DNA from: Rhodospirillaceae bacterium UBA4468
GTDB taxonomy: Bacteria > Pseudomonadota > Alphaproteobacteria > Rhodospirillales > Casp-alpha2
Reading direction: 5' to 3'
NCBI GenBank assembly: GCA_002389385.1
Contig: DGOK01000093.1
Span: forward strand, 10,570 to 24,701
Length of the DNA stretch: 14,132 nucleotides
The notes below the pieces were generated by a model. It made no database searches. It was not told the DNA's origin and saw only the letters and a list, made by a program, of their open reading frames with translations. A program made the position numbers and the translations under genes. This document shows, piece by piece, positions 6,586-14,132 of the stretch (positions within the stretch are counted from its first letter, which is position 1; each line of letters starts with the position of its first letter).

Positions 6586-8270
6586 ATCATCATCATTACC
6601 AAGAAGACCAACAGAACACTCAAGACGATTAGCGCCATTGTTCCCGCGTGCATTGACCGTGACATCATCGACTTTGTGCCGTGCTGTCCTTCGATCAACG
6701 CAATAATATCGTCCAGAACCTTTAGTGTCTCAGAGCGAACACCACGGTCAAATCGCACAATCCATTTTCCCGCGAATTGCATCACGCACGGCATGAATTT
6801 TCTGTAGATCCAATCTGAATCCAGATTGGTTGATTTGAGTTCTGGCGGATAAATTTTATAGAGCATGAGCACAGTAAACGCCAAAGCCGAGAACAACAGG
6901 AGTTGAAGCTGATTTATGACGTGCGCAGAGGTATAGGGCTCAAACACAACCGGATATGGCAGAATATCGAAGAGCATCTGCGGATAAACGCCAATAAAGA
7001 TACACAGGAACGACGAAATCGCCATCGCAAGCAACATATTCCAGGGCGCTTCTTTGACACGGTGGCCACTGTCATGGGCGAAGAATGCGAAGTACGGGAT
7101 TTTAATACCAGAGTGGTGGAAAACGCCCGCCGAAGCGAACAGCAGAGTTCCCCAAACAAACCAACGATGATCTTCAGCGACCGCCAGCAAAATCATGGAT
7201 TTAGAGACAAACCCTGAAAAGAGCGGGAAGGCTGAAATTGACGCTGCGCCAATAATACAAAATCCTGTAGTGAAGGGCATCGACTTGTACAAACCGCCAA
7301 GCTCTGAGCCTTTACAGGTGCCTGTACGGTACAACACCGCGCCCATAGACATAAACAACAAGGCTTTATAGAGAATATGGCTAAATGCGTGTGATGCTGT
7401 GCCGTTGAGCGACAATTCAGTGCCAATGCCAATGCCGACGACCATGAAGCCAAGCTGGTTGTTCAGGGAATACGCGAGCACGCGGCGCAAATCATTTTCA
7501 ATAACCGCATAGAAGATCGGGAACGCTGTCATCGTCGCACCGATATAAATAAGCATTTCAGTGCCCGCATAGCCCCGTGCAAGCGCGTAAACGGCAAGTT
7601 TGGTGGTGAAGGCGCTTAAAACGACGGTGCCCGTCACCGTGGCTTCTGGGTAAGCGTCCTGCAGCCAGTTATGAAGCAGAGGGAAGGCGCATTTAATACC
7701 GAAGGCGATCAGGATCAATTTACCAGCCAGCGTTTCAATGCCGATATGCCCGAATTGTATCGATCCCGTGTCGTTGTACCAAAGTAACACGCCAGCAAGC
7801 AGGATTACGCCTGAGCCAACTTGTATCAGCAAATACCTCATACCTGTTTTGTATGCGCGCTCAGTTCTGGCAGCCCAGATCAAGAACACCGATGAAATCG
7901 CTGTCAGTTCCCAATAAACGAACAAGGTAACGAGATCGCCGGCAAATACAGCGGCAATCGCTGCGCCTGCATAAATGAGAGCCGAGACTTGCTGCATCGT
8001 ATCGCGTTCATGAAATGCGAAAAGCATCGCCAGGAACGCTGCAATATTAAAGATATACCCCCATACCATAGCCAATCGATCGACGCGCAATAGCTCAAGC
8101 GTCAGGCCAAGCGTTTCATATGTGACAACTGTGCCAGGCGTTAAATTATGAACCACGAACAACCCAATGAGCGGCAACACGAGCAAATAAACGCGCCGCA
8201 AAGCATGGGGCAGGAGGGCAACAGGCAGAGCACCGATGATGAGGATGAGGCCGGGATTGAAGCTAGACAT
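6582..8270 (-). CDS. Third antiporter-like (MrpD/NuoL-M-N type) subunit of Mrp operon
   Basis: The 562-residue polytopic membrane protein belongs to the proton-conducting membrane transporter family (NuoL/M/N, MrpA/D). The conserved charged residues of the proton path are present: E121 (VYWELTAIS), K193 and H200 (FGIKCAFPLLHNWL), and K224 (FTTKLAVYA). About 100 C-terminal residues are less hydrophobic and are followed by a last helix ending in VMMMI, an extension not seen in the other two copies here. I chose ATG 8268-8270 because AGGAG (plus-strand ctcct, 8284-8288) precedes it by 13 bases. A GTG at 8294 and an ATG at 8291 are also in frame, but that AGGAG would then lie inside the coding sequence. 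It overlaps the previous small gene by 8 bases. Its TAG shares a CTAG with the stop of anbu. It is likely part of the same cation/proton antiporter. Confidence 0.88.
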   Translation of the reverse strand: MSSFNPGLILIIGALPVALLPHALRRVYLLVLPLIGLFVVHNLTPGTVVTYETLGLTLELLRVDRLAMVWGYIFNIAAFLAMLFAFHERDTMQQVSALIYAGAAIAAVFAGDLVTLFVYWELTAISSVFLIWAARTERAYKTGMRYLLIQVGSGVILLAGVLLWYNDTGSIQFGHIGIETLAGKLILIAFGIKCAFPLLHNWLQDAYPEATVTGTVVLSAFTTKLAVYALARGYAGTEMLIYIGATMTAFPIFYAVIENDLRRVLAYSLNNQLGFMVVGIGIGTELSLNGTASHAFSHILYKALLFMSMGAVLYRTGTCKGSELGGLYKSMPFTTGFCIIGAASISAFPLFSGFVSKSMILLAVAEDHRWFVWGTLLFASAGVFHHSGIKIPYFAFFAHDSGHRVKEAPWNMLLAMAISSFLCIFIGVYPQMLFDILPYPVVFEPYTSAHVINQLQLLLFSALAFTVLMLYKIYPPELKSTNLDSDWIYRKFMPCVMQFAGKWIVRFDRGVRSETLKVLDDIIALIEGQHGTKSMMSRSMHAGTMALIVLSVLLVFLVMMMI

Positions 8271-8538
8271 CTTTGTCGTAATACTCCTCATCACGCATCA
8301 AAAAGACGCGCATCACCTTCGCGATTAAGACAAGGCCAACGCACATGAAAAACCCATACAGTGCGTAAAATCCAAACCAAGCTTCTACTGCAAAATGTGG
8401 ATGTTTTTCATAGAAGGCATCAGCAACAAATAACAACCCACACACAACAAACAACACCCAAATGATCTTTTTGACGTTCTTCTGGTCGTCAAGCCAGTAC
8501 GTCTTGGGGTCATGTATCTTGTTTTCGTGCTCACTCAT
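8263..8538 (-). CDS. Small two-helix membrane protein of the antiporter operon
   Basis: The 91-residue protein has a charged N-terminus (MSEHENKIHDPKTYWLDDQK), two predicted membrane helices (about 24-41 and 52-76), a short loop with YEKHPHF, and an acidic end (MRDEEYYDKDV). I do not recognise it as one of the classical subunits MrpB, C, E, F or G, and it has none of their motifs. The ATG at 8536-8538 has GGAGG 7 bases away. It follows the stop of the preceding antiporter subunit by 3 bases and overlaps the next subunit by 8, so it is made together with them. It may be an accessory or assembly subunit of the complex. The gene is convincing; the function is not known. Confidence 0.8.
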   Translation of the reverse strand: MSEHENKIHDPKTYWLDDQKNVKKIIWVLFVVCGLLFVADAFYEKHPHFAVEAWFGFYALYGFFMCVGLVLIAKVMRVFLMRDEEYYDKDV

Positions 8539-8541
8539 CGA

Positions 8542-10083
8542 TCAGCCTCCGAAAACCGGGGTTAAGAACAGACGGATACGATCCGCATAAAAGAACAGCG
8601 CAAAACAACCAATCGTCGTCAGTACAATAGGTGCAAGGCACATGATCGGCGCTTCGGCGATACCGGGGCGACCAAAGGTCAGGTGCTTTAACATGGAATG
8701 ATTAGGCGGCGCGTGATGATGACTATGATCATCACCATGACTGTGCGTGTCTGCAGGTTTTTCCTTACCAAAGTACCCATACAGCACCAAAGGCATCAAA
8801 TAGGCGATGTTCAGCAATGAAGAGATCATGAGAACGGCAATAAAGATGATCTGATCGGTCTCGGCAGCCGCGAGGGCGATATACCACTTTGACCAGACAC
8901 CGCCGAGAGGTGGCAGACCAATGATCGACAGCGATGCCACAAAGAAACAGAAGAACGTGACCGGCATCTTGCGGCCTAGGCCATGCATGTCAGAAATTTC
9001 AGTCTTGTGTGCAAACACGATAATCGCACCGGCGCAGAAGAAGAGGGTGATTTTACCAAATGCATGCATAACGATGTGCATCGTTGAGCCCATGGCACCG
9101 ATATTCGATGCCAGCATAGCGCCTAACACAACGTAACTGAGCTGACTGATGGTCGAATAGGCCAAGCGAGCCTTGAGGTTGTCTTGGCGCATCGCAATGA
9201 TCGACGAGAGCAGAATTGTGATGGCAGCCACATACGCAAGCCATGTCGACGCCCCTGTATCACGGAGCGTATCGAGACCGAAGATAAAGACGCTGACTTT
9301 CACGACTGAGAACACACCAGCTTTCACAACCGCAACGGCATGCAGCAATGCACTAACCGGCGTCGGTGCGACCATGGCAGCGGGAAGCCAACGGTGGAAC
9401 GGCATCAATGCTGCCTTACCAATACCGTAGATATAAAGACCAAACAGAATGGCGATCACACCCGCAGGCGCGTTACCTTCAAGAATGCCGCCTTTCTGGA
9501 AGTCTAGGGTGCCTGCTTCGACGTATGTCCAGATCATCGCGGTGAGCAAGAATGTCACAGACGTACCCAGCAAAATCCCCAGATAAACCCGGCCTGCACG
9601 GCGAGCTTCGTCTGTCCCTGAGTGTGTCACAAGCGGGAAGGTCGAGATGGTCAGCACTTCATAGAAAACAAACAGCGTCAGCATATTGCCTGAGAAGGCG
9701 ATCCCCAGTGCAGACATGATGGCAATCGCAAAGCAAAAGAAGAACCGTGTCTGATTGGCTTCATGGTGACCGCGCATATACCCAAAGGCATAGAACGATG
9801 TCACGATCCAAAGGAAGCTCGCAACACCGGCAAAGATCATCCCTAAAGGCTCAAGAGACAGCGTCAGAGATAACCCAGGGATCATTTGCAGCAATGTGAC
9901 CGTTGGGCGTCCACCGGCATCCACGATCTGGATTAACTGCCAAACGATGCAAAACAGAATAATTGACGTAATAACTGTCAGGCCATCTCGAACGTTTGCA
10001 GATCCGGGGCCAGAGAACAGCACGGACAATCCACCAAGAAACGGCACACCAAGTGCCAGAAGGACTAAGGTCTCAGCGGTCAT
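8542..10083 (-). CDS. Second antiporter-like subunit (NuoL/MrpA N-terminal type), with His-rich loop
   Basis: The 513-residue protein has many membrane helices and the charged residues of proton-conducting subunits: E142 (LFVFYEVLTIS), K223 and H230 (GIGKAALMPFHRWLP), H248 (ALLHAVAVVKAG) and K254. The strong MPFHRWLPAAMVAPTPVSALLH block is of NuoL/MrpA type. This gene may therefore replace the N-terminal, NuoL-like half of MrpA, whose C-terminal domains are on the mrpB fusion gene. It is far shorter than a full MrpA (about 800 residues or more). A His-rich stretch at residues 447-463 lies in a loop before the last helix. The ATG at 10081-10083 overlaps the mrpD stop by one base (TAATG) and has a G-rich Shine-Dalgarno site 8 bases upstream. 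Confidence 0.9.
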   Translation of the reverse strand: MTAETLVLLALGVPFLGGLSVLFSGPGSANVRDGLTVITSIILFCIVWQLIQIVDAGGRPTVTLLQMIPGLSLTLSLEPLGMIFAGVASFLWIVTSFYAFGYMRGHHEANQTRFFFCFAIAIMSALGIAFSGNMLTLFVFYEVLTISTFPLVTHSGTDEARRAGRVYLGILLGTSVTFLLTAMIWTYVEAGTLDFQKGGILEGNAPAGVIAILFGLYIYGIGKAALMPFHRWLPAAMVAPTPVSALLHAVAVVKAGVFSVVKVSVFIFGLDTLRDTGASTWLAYVAAITILLSSIIAMRQDNLKARLAYSTISQLSYVVLGAMLASNIGAMGSTMHIVMHAFGKITLFFCAGAIIVFAHKTEISDMHGLGRKMPVTFFCFFVASLSIIGLPPLGGVWSKWYIALAAAETDQIIFIAVLMISSLLNIAYLMPLVLYGYFGKEKPADTHSHGDDHSHHHAPPNHSMLKHLTFGRPGIAEAPIMCLAPIVLTTIGCFALFFYADRIRLFLTPVFGG

Positions 10084-11570
10084 TATTTTGATCCCCCGAG
10101 TAATGTCTGTGCAGCATTCAGGGAAATCTCACTGGTCAGCGTCGCATCAGTACCAAAGTACACTGCTGCCCCGATAAGCACGTATGTTGGTATTAACATC
10201 GCAATAGGGGCTTCATTGTAGGACAAGTCACCATCAGCTGGCTTTTGGAAGTACATGACTTCGACGACACGCCACACATAGATAACGGCGAGCAACGATG
10301 CGAACATGATCATGAATGCAATCGGCCACCAACCTTCGGCCAGTGCACCTTGCACAAGATAGAACTTGGAAATAAATCCAACCGTCAACGGTGTACCAAC
10401 TAAAGCGAAGCCACCAATAACGAATGCAGCTGCGGTGAGAGGCATGCGCTTACCCATACCTGCCATGTCTTTCAGATCCGTTGATCCAACCATATAGAAT
10501 ACACACCCCATCGCCATAAAGAGGCCACCCTTCATCAGCGCGTGGTTAAACATATGAATAATACCGCCTTCGAGCGCGATTGCGTTACCAATCGAAATAC
10601 CCAAAACCATATACCCGACCTGGGCGATACTTGAGTATGCCAGCAAGCGCTTCACATTGGTTTGGAAGATCGCCAACAATGACCCGGCAAACATACCCAA
10701 TAGCGCCAGCGCAATCATTACGCCGCGAAGACCATAGGTCTCAAACGGATTAACATCACCAAAGACGGTGTAAATCAGGCGGAGCATTGCATAAACGGCA
10801 ACCTTCGTCGCTGTTGCAGCCAAAAATGCCGTCACAGCAGATGGTGCATAGGTATACGCATTCGGTAGCCAGATATGCAGCGGGAATAGCGCTAGCTTAA
10901 GGCCAAACCCAATGATGACAAAAGCAAACGCGACGTGGATGGTCTGCGTATCTTGAACTTCAGGCAACGACGTTGCCAGGTCCGTCATGTTGAGTGACCC
11001 GGTCATCATATAGATCATTCCAAGGCCGATGACATAGAACGTCGCGCCCAGGGTGCCGATAATCAAATACCGTAGCGATGCGGTCAGGGCGCGTCGGTCA
11101 TTCCCGAGGCTGATCAGCACATACGATGATAATGATGAAACTTCGAGGAATACGAAGAGGTTAAACGCATCACCTGTGACGGCCATACCAATAAGGCCTG
11201 CCATACACAGCAAGAACATGCAGTACACAAGGTAATGGCGCTCTTTCGGGATTTCACGTTCAATGCTGAGCTTCGCATATGGCATGACAACAGCAGCAAT
11301 CGCCGCAACAATCATGACAACGAGCGCGCTGACCTCATCAATATGATAGACAATGCCCCACGGGCCATCCCAACCACCCATTTCATAAACGAGCGTTCCG
11401 TTCGCCATGATATGCTGGAGCAGTCCAATGGAGAGGACGAAGGTAATACCGGCTATGGCTGTTGCCCACGCCCAAGCCAAACCACTATGGCGTAACAGGA
11501 CACAGATCGGCGCAGCCATAAGCGGCACGATAACAGCGAGTACAGACATATTTAGGCTAAGGAACGTCAA
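10083..11570 (-). CDS. mrpD: Monovalent cation/H+ antiporter subunit MrpD
   Basis: The 495-residue inner-membrane protein has the usual length of MrpD/MnhD, one of the two subunits that carry ion and proton translocation in Mrp antiporters. The key residues are seen: E143 (LFVFLEVSSLSSY), K225 and H232 (GFGLKLALFPLHIWLPNAY), and K256 (ATATKVAVY). APSAVTAFLAATATK is typical of the MrpD/NuoM-N group. The start codon is TTG at 11568-11570, chosen because GAGGAG lies 8 bases upstream. The next in-frame ATG (11547-11549) has no Shine-Dalgarno site. The TTG overlaps the mrpC stop as TTGA. It works in one membrane complex with the other products of this operon. Confidence 0.93.
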   Translation of the reverse strand: MTFLSLNMSVLAVIVPLMAAPICVLLRHSGLAWAWATAIAGITFVLSIGLLQHIMANGTLVYEMGGWDGPWGIVYHIDEVSALVVMIVAAIAAVVMPYAKLSIEREIPKERHYLVYCMFLLCMAGLIGMAVTGDAFNLFVFLEVSSLSSYVLISLGNDRRALTASLRYLIIGTLGATFYVIGLGMIYMMTGSLNMTDLATSLPEVQDTQTIHVAFAFVIIGFGLKLALFPLHIWLPNAYTYAPSAVTAFLAATATKVAVYAMLRLIYTVFGDVNPFETYGLRGVMIALALLGMFAGSLLAIFQTNVKRLLAYSSIAQVGYMVLGISIGNAIALEGGIIHMFNHALMKGGLFMAMGCVFYMVGSTDLKDMAGMGKRMPLTAAAFVIGGFALVGTPLTVGFISKFYLVQGALAEGWWPIAFMIMFASLLAVIYVWRVVEVMYFQKPADGDLSYNEAPIAMLIPTYVLIGAAVYFGTDATLTSEISLNAAQTLLGGSK

Positions 11571-11932
11571 TCTGAGCGCTCCTCAATATCGCGAATTTCA
11601 TCATCTTCTATGGTGTCGTAGCTCTCTTGAATGCGCACCACCAAAGCCAATCCTAAGGCCGTTGTTGCAACACCCACAACAATCGCTGTCAGGATCAAGA
11701 CGTGCGGTAATGGATTGGAATACACCTCAATCGAGTCAGCCAAGATAGGGGCGGTGCCGCCTTTAATTTTCGCCATAGAAATATAGAAAACAAAGACTGA
11801 AACCTGAAACACGTTCAACCCGACGATTTTTTTAATCAGGTTTTCATGAGCAATAACGATATACAGGCCGATCATCATCAAAAGGAAGACAATCCAATAG
11901 TTGAGCAATCCCGGGAATGCATAATCAATCAT
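11567..11932 (-). CDS. mrpC: Monovalent cation/H+ antiporter subunit MrpC (NuoK-like)
   Basis: The 121-residue protein has three membrane helices and the NuoK/MrpC signature: HENLIKKIVGLNVFQ (29-43), ISMAKIKGG (51-59) and NPLPHVLILTAIVVG (73-87), followed by an acidic tail. The length is normal for the family. In the Mrp complex it sits between the proton-channel subunits, as NuoK does in complex I. A GTG at 11956 is also in frame, but the ATG at 11930-11932 has AAGGAG exactly 8 bases upstream and is the better start. It overlaps the fused mrpB gene by 8 bases and the mrpD TTG start by 4. Confidence 0.93.
   Translation of the reverse strand: MIDYAFPGLLNYWIVFLLMMIGLYIVIAHENLIKKIVGLNVFQVSVFVFYISMAKIKGGTAPILADSIEVYSNPLPHVLILTAIVVGVATTALGLALVVRIQESYDTIEDDEIRDIEERSD
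11579..11584 (-). promoter_or_regulatory. Shine-Dalgarno site that fixes the TTG start of mrpD
   Basis: GAGGAG on the minus strand (plus-strand ctcctc) ends 8 bases before TTG 11570. It lies in the last codons of mrpC (Glu-Glu-Arg-Ser-Asp). The downstream ATG at 11549 has no such site, so the rare TTG is the likely start. Confidence 0.7.
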
Positions 11933-12974
11933 GACCAGCACTCCTTTGCTTAGCACTTACCTTATTCACATCAGCTGCCGCACGTCCGGCAAATGCACAG
12001 AAGATCGTCACAATTGATGCGAACACCGTCATGCCAACTCCAAATTCGACAAGCAATATACCGATGTGCTGTCCACCCGTCGGCGTTGATGCCAACACAT
12101 TATAGTCCAAGAAACTTGCGCCCTTAATAAGAGACACAACGCCGGTACAAGCATAAAGCAAAACGCCAAGTGCCATGAGCCAGCGTGTTAACCAGGCGGG
12201 AAGTGCTTTGCGGAGCGTCCCCAGTCCATAAATGATGCCATACAGGATAAATGCAGCGCCGAATATCACACCGGCCTGGAAGCCGCCTCCAGGACCGAAA
12301 TCGCCGTGCCACTGAACATAAAGGCCAAATAACAGAATGAACGGAATCAGCAACTTTGAGACGACACGAAGGACAATCTTTCGCTTCATAACATTGTTTG
12401 CGTCGGCCATGTTTTCATTCGCTGATTTTTCGCGGCGCCCACGACCAATCAACGCGATCACACCTACAGCAGCCGTGAAAATCACAAATGCTTCACCCAT
12501 GGTATCGTAACCGCGATAGCTGGCCAAAATAGATGTCACAACGTTTGGTAAGCCAATCTCGGCCATGGAATCGTTCAAATACCGCGGTACCACGTGATTA
12601 TGGATCGGCGCGTTCGGGTCACCAAATAACGGCATATCAAAGCTCGCATACACCAAAGCGAAACCAATCAATGTACATGCAATGAGCGCCTTGATTGTTT
12701 GCTTGTTGGGTGTGGCATTTTCATTTGCCGACGTCAGCGCCAAGGTCCCAATCATGAGGACGGTCGACGCACCAGCACCAACAGCAGCTTCTGTGAAAGC
12801 AACGTCTACGGCATCAAGGATCACGTATAATGTCGCACCCATTAAACTATAGATGCCACTCAGCATGACGACTGCGAAAAGATTGCGGATACGGGCGATG
12901 GCGATGGCGGTGACAGCCATGAACAACAATGTCATAACGTTCAGTGCGTCAGAAGTGATGATTTCAATATTCAT
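11925..12974 (-). CDS. mrpB: Fused MrpA C-terminal (DUF4040/MbhD-MbhE) and MrpB protein
   Basis: The 349-residue protein joins parts that are on two genes in classical Mrp operons. Residues 1-110 are the DUF4040/MbhD module, with DVAFTEAAVGAG (57-68). Residues 135-176 resemble MbhE, with VTSILASYRGYDTMGEAFVI (146-165). Both belong to the C-terminal part of classical MrpA. Residues 200-332 are MnhB, with the signature HGDFGPGGGFQAG (223-235) and helices on both sides. It should anchor the interface between proton-channel subunits and small subunits in the complex. The ATG at 12972-12974 overlaps the mrpG stop as ATGA; its own Shine-Dalgarno site is weak, so translation is probably coupled. This arrangement resembles the MbhD/E/F part of membrane-bound hydrogenase-type modules. 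Confidence 0.9.
   Translation of the reverse strand: MNIEIITSDALNVMTLLFMAVTAIAIARIRNLFAVVMLSGIYSLMGATLYVILDAVDVAFTEAAVGAGASTVLMIGTLALTSANENATPNKQTIKALIACTLIGFALVYASFDMPLFGDPNAPIHNHVVPRYLNDSMAEIGLPNVVTSILASYRGYDTMGEAFVIFTAAVGVIALIGRGRREKSANENMADANNVMKRKIVLRVVSKLLIPFILLFGLYVQWHGDFGPGGGFQAGVIFGAAFILYGIIYGLGTLRKALPAWLTRWLMALGVLLYACTGVVSLIKGASFLDYNVLASTPTGGQHIGILLVEFGVGMTVFASIVTIFCAFAGRAAADVNKVSAKQRSAGHD
11941..11946 (-). promoter_or_regulatory. Shine-Dalgarno site that fixes the ATG start of mrpC
   Basis: AAGGAG on the minus strand (plus-strand ctcctt) lies 8 bases from ATG 11932 and inside the end of the upstream fused mrpB gene. It rules against the longer GTG start at 11956. Confidence 0.75.
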
Positions 12975-13330
12975 GACGTGCTCGACTTTGTGGTCTTGGT
13001 CTGGCGCACGAGATCACGCTCTTCTTCAGTATCCACATCAGGCAATACGTCATGATTGATCGCCGCGCGGGCGAGGGCATGTGTCGCCGTCGGGCTGGTA
13101 AAGAAGATAAATACCAGGATTAATATCAGCTTTGCCGTAACCAGTGTAAATCCAGCCTGAAACATCAAACCAATAAAGATCAAGCCGACACCAAACGTAT
13201 CAATCAATGATGCCGCATGAAGACGGGCATAGAAGTCCTTAAGCTTGATCAGTCCGTAGCCGCCAATAAGGCAGAAAATAATACCGCCTGAGATAAACGC
13301 CCAACTTGCAATATCGAGGATCATATCCAT
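12971..13330 (-). CDS. mrpG: Monovalent cation/H+ antiporter subunit MrpG
   Basis: The 119-residue protein has three hydrophobic segments and the MrpG/MnhG signature LIKLKDFYARLHAASLIDTFGV (27-48), followed by FFTSPTATHALARAA (76-90) at the third helix. A polar acidic/basic tail of about 25 residues ends the protein. MrpG is a small structural subunit of the antiporter and is required for its assembly in studied systems. The ATG at 13328-13330 overlaps the mrpF stop by one base (TGATG) and has GGGGGA 6 bases upstream. It overlaps the next gene by 4 bases. Confidence 0.92.
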   Translation of the reverse strand: MDMILDIASWAFISGGIIFCLIGGYGLIKLKDFYARLHAASLIDTFGVGLIFIGLMFQAGFTLVTAKLILILVFIFFTSPTATHALARAAINHDVLPDVDTEEERDLVRQTKTTKSSTS

Positions 13331-13620
13331 CAGATATCCCCCGCCGGATCGCCGTCATCACCATGTCCCATATCAGAGAATGTGACGTACTTGGTCACCG
13401 CAATTGTGCCAATGAAGTTGATGAGCGCATAAACGATCGCAAGATCCAGAAACTCTGGTCGACCATCAACAAAACCGTAAATAGCAATGAGCATCACCGA
13501 CAACGTCCCAAAGACGTTTACGGCAAGAATTCGGTTGTAAACATTAGGGCCCATAAGTGCCAATGCCATAGCAAAAACCATGGTTACGACAACACCAGCG
13601 GCGGCAGCTGCAAACATCAT
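13330..13620 (-). CDS. mrpF: Monovalent cation/H+ antiporter subunit MrpF
   Basis: The 96-residue protein has three membrane helices and the MrpF signature GPNVYNRILAVNVFG (24-38). A conserved Asp (D59, in FLDLAIVYALINFIG) begins the third helix. The tail is rich in Asp and Gly. A longer frame from ATG 13668 exists, but the ATG at 13618-13620 is preferred: it overlaps the mrpE stop as ATGA, has GGAG (plus-strand 13631-13634) 10 bases away, and gives the usual MrpF length. MrpF is a small subunit of the cation/proton antiporter in the inner membrane. Confidence 0.92.
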   Translation of the reverse strand: MMFAAAAAGVVVTMVFAMALALMGPNVYNRILAVNVFGTLSVMLIAIYGFVDGRPEFLDLAIVYALINFIGTIAVTKYVTFSDMGHGDDGDPAGDI

Positions 13621-14120
13621 GTTTTTGCATCTCCGACCAGCGGCGTGGCATCGCCCATAAGCTTGCATACCTTAGCGTCCATCTCACCACTGCGAAGACC
13701 TTCTGCAGTCTCGTCCATAAAGGCATGAACAGTGATGTACCCGTCATCAACCGAAATAGATACGGTGCCTGGCGTCAATGTTATTGAATTCGCATAGACT
13801 GTCTGGCCAAGGGCATCTGATTGGCTTGCCTTAACCCTAAGAACTTGGGGGTGTCGGGCATTCTTATCGCCAAGAATAGCTTTTGCGACAGTTAGATTGG
13901 AAAGAACAATTTCTTTTAATAACCAGGGAAAATACGTCAGACCGGGAATCGTCAGGTGAATAGGGTGACCTTCATGGTCGATAACATCCATGCGCCATGC
14001 AATAAATACGCACAACACAATGGACGCAACGCCAAGCGCAACGATCAATGTAAGCCAGTATCCTGAGAGCAGGACCCAGAACCCCGCCAATGCAGTAGCT
14101 AAAGCCAGGACTTGAACCAC
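13617..14120 (-). CDS. mrpE: Monovalent cation/H+ antiporter subunit MrpE
   Basis: The 167-residue protein is of normal MrpE/MnhE length. Two N-terminal membrane helices (about 3-20 and 22-42) precede the family motif YFPWLLKEIVLSNLTVAKAIL (63-83) and the cytoplasmic domain with NSITLTPGTVSISVD (111-125). It is the first gene of the operon seen here. The start is GTG at 14118-14120, supported by AGGGA (plus-strand 14128-14132) 7 bases upstream, right at the window edge. The operon promoter, and any further upstream gene, lie outside the window. Its stop overlaps mrpF by 4 bases. Confidence 0.92.
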   Translation of the reverse strand: MVQVLALATALAGFWVLLSGYWLTLIVALGVASIVLCVFIAWRMDVIDHEGHPIHLTIPGLTYFPWLLKEIVLSNLTVAKAILGDKNARHPQVLRVKASQSDALGQTVYANSITLTPGTVSISVDDGYITVHAFMDETAEGLRSGEMDAKVCKLMGDATPLVGDAKT

Positions 14121-14132
14121 GTTCGCTTCCCT

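Overview
The window looks like a piece of an alphaproteobacterial chromosome. I base this on the gene families and gene order: a Lys/Ala/Pro histone H1-like protein, a remnant of the Anbu proteasome-homologue operon, and an Mrp-type cation/proton antiporter operon with a split MrpA. Coding is dense, and no gene-free stretch exceeds about 165 bases. No tRNA, rRNA, insertion sequence, CRISPR array or phage gene was seen.

Layout. (1) 1-308: 3' end of a histone H1-like gene built from 10-residue tandem repeats. It meets a convergent dehydratase gene at a bidirectional terminator (347-380). (2) 378-3257: a divergent pair, an IlvD/Edd-family Fe-S dehydratase (minus strand) and an NAD-type isopropylmalate/isocitrate/tartrate dehydrogenase-family enzyme (plus strand). 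They share a 78-base control region that holds a 14-base palindrome over a candidate promoter. They may act in one hydroxy-acid or sugar-acid pathway. (3) 3352-6585, plus strand: the conserved four-gene Anbu cluster (circularly permuted ATP-grasp, alpha-E/DUF403, transglutaminase-like protein, Anbu). The first three genes are broken by a nonsense codon, a deletion that removes the end of one gene and the start of the next, and a frameshift. Only the Anbu peptidase is intact. (4) 6582-14120, minus strand: an eight-gene Mrp/Mnh antiporter operon in the order mrpE, mrpF, mrpG, DUF4040-MnhB fusion, mrpC, mrpD, NuoL/M-like subunit, small two-helix membrane protein, third antiporter-like subunit. 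Seven of the eight junctions overlap by 1-8 bases and the eighth has a 3-base gap, so translation is probably coupled throughout.

How the parts work together. The antiporter genes should form one inner-membrane complex exchanging Na+ (or K+) for H+. It has three separate NuoL/M/N-like proton-channel subunits and no full-length MrpA. In intact Anbu clusters the ATP-grasp, alpha-E and transglutaminase proteins are predicted to make or process a peptide-type conjugate that the Anbu peptidase cleaves. Here the synthetic side appears lost while the peptidase remains. The strongest observation in the window is this local decay of one known but poorly understood system between fully intact neighbours. 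An assembly artefact must be excluded first.
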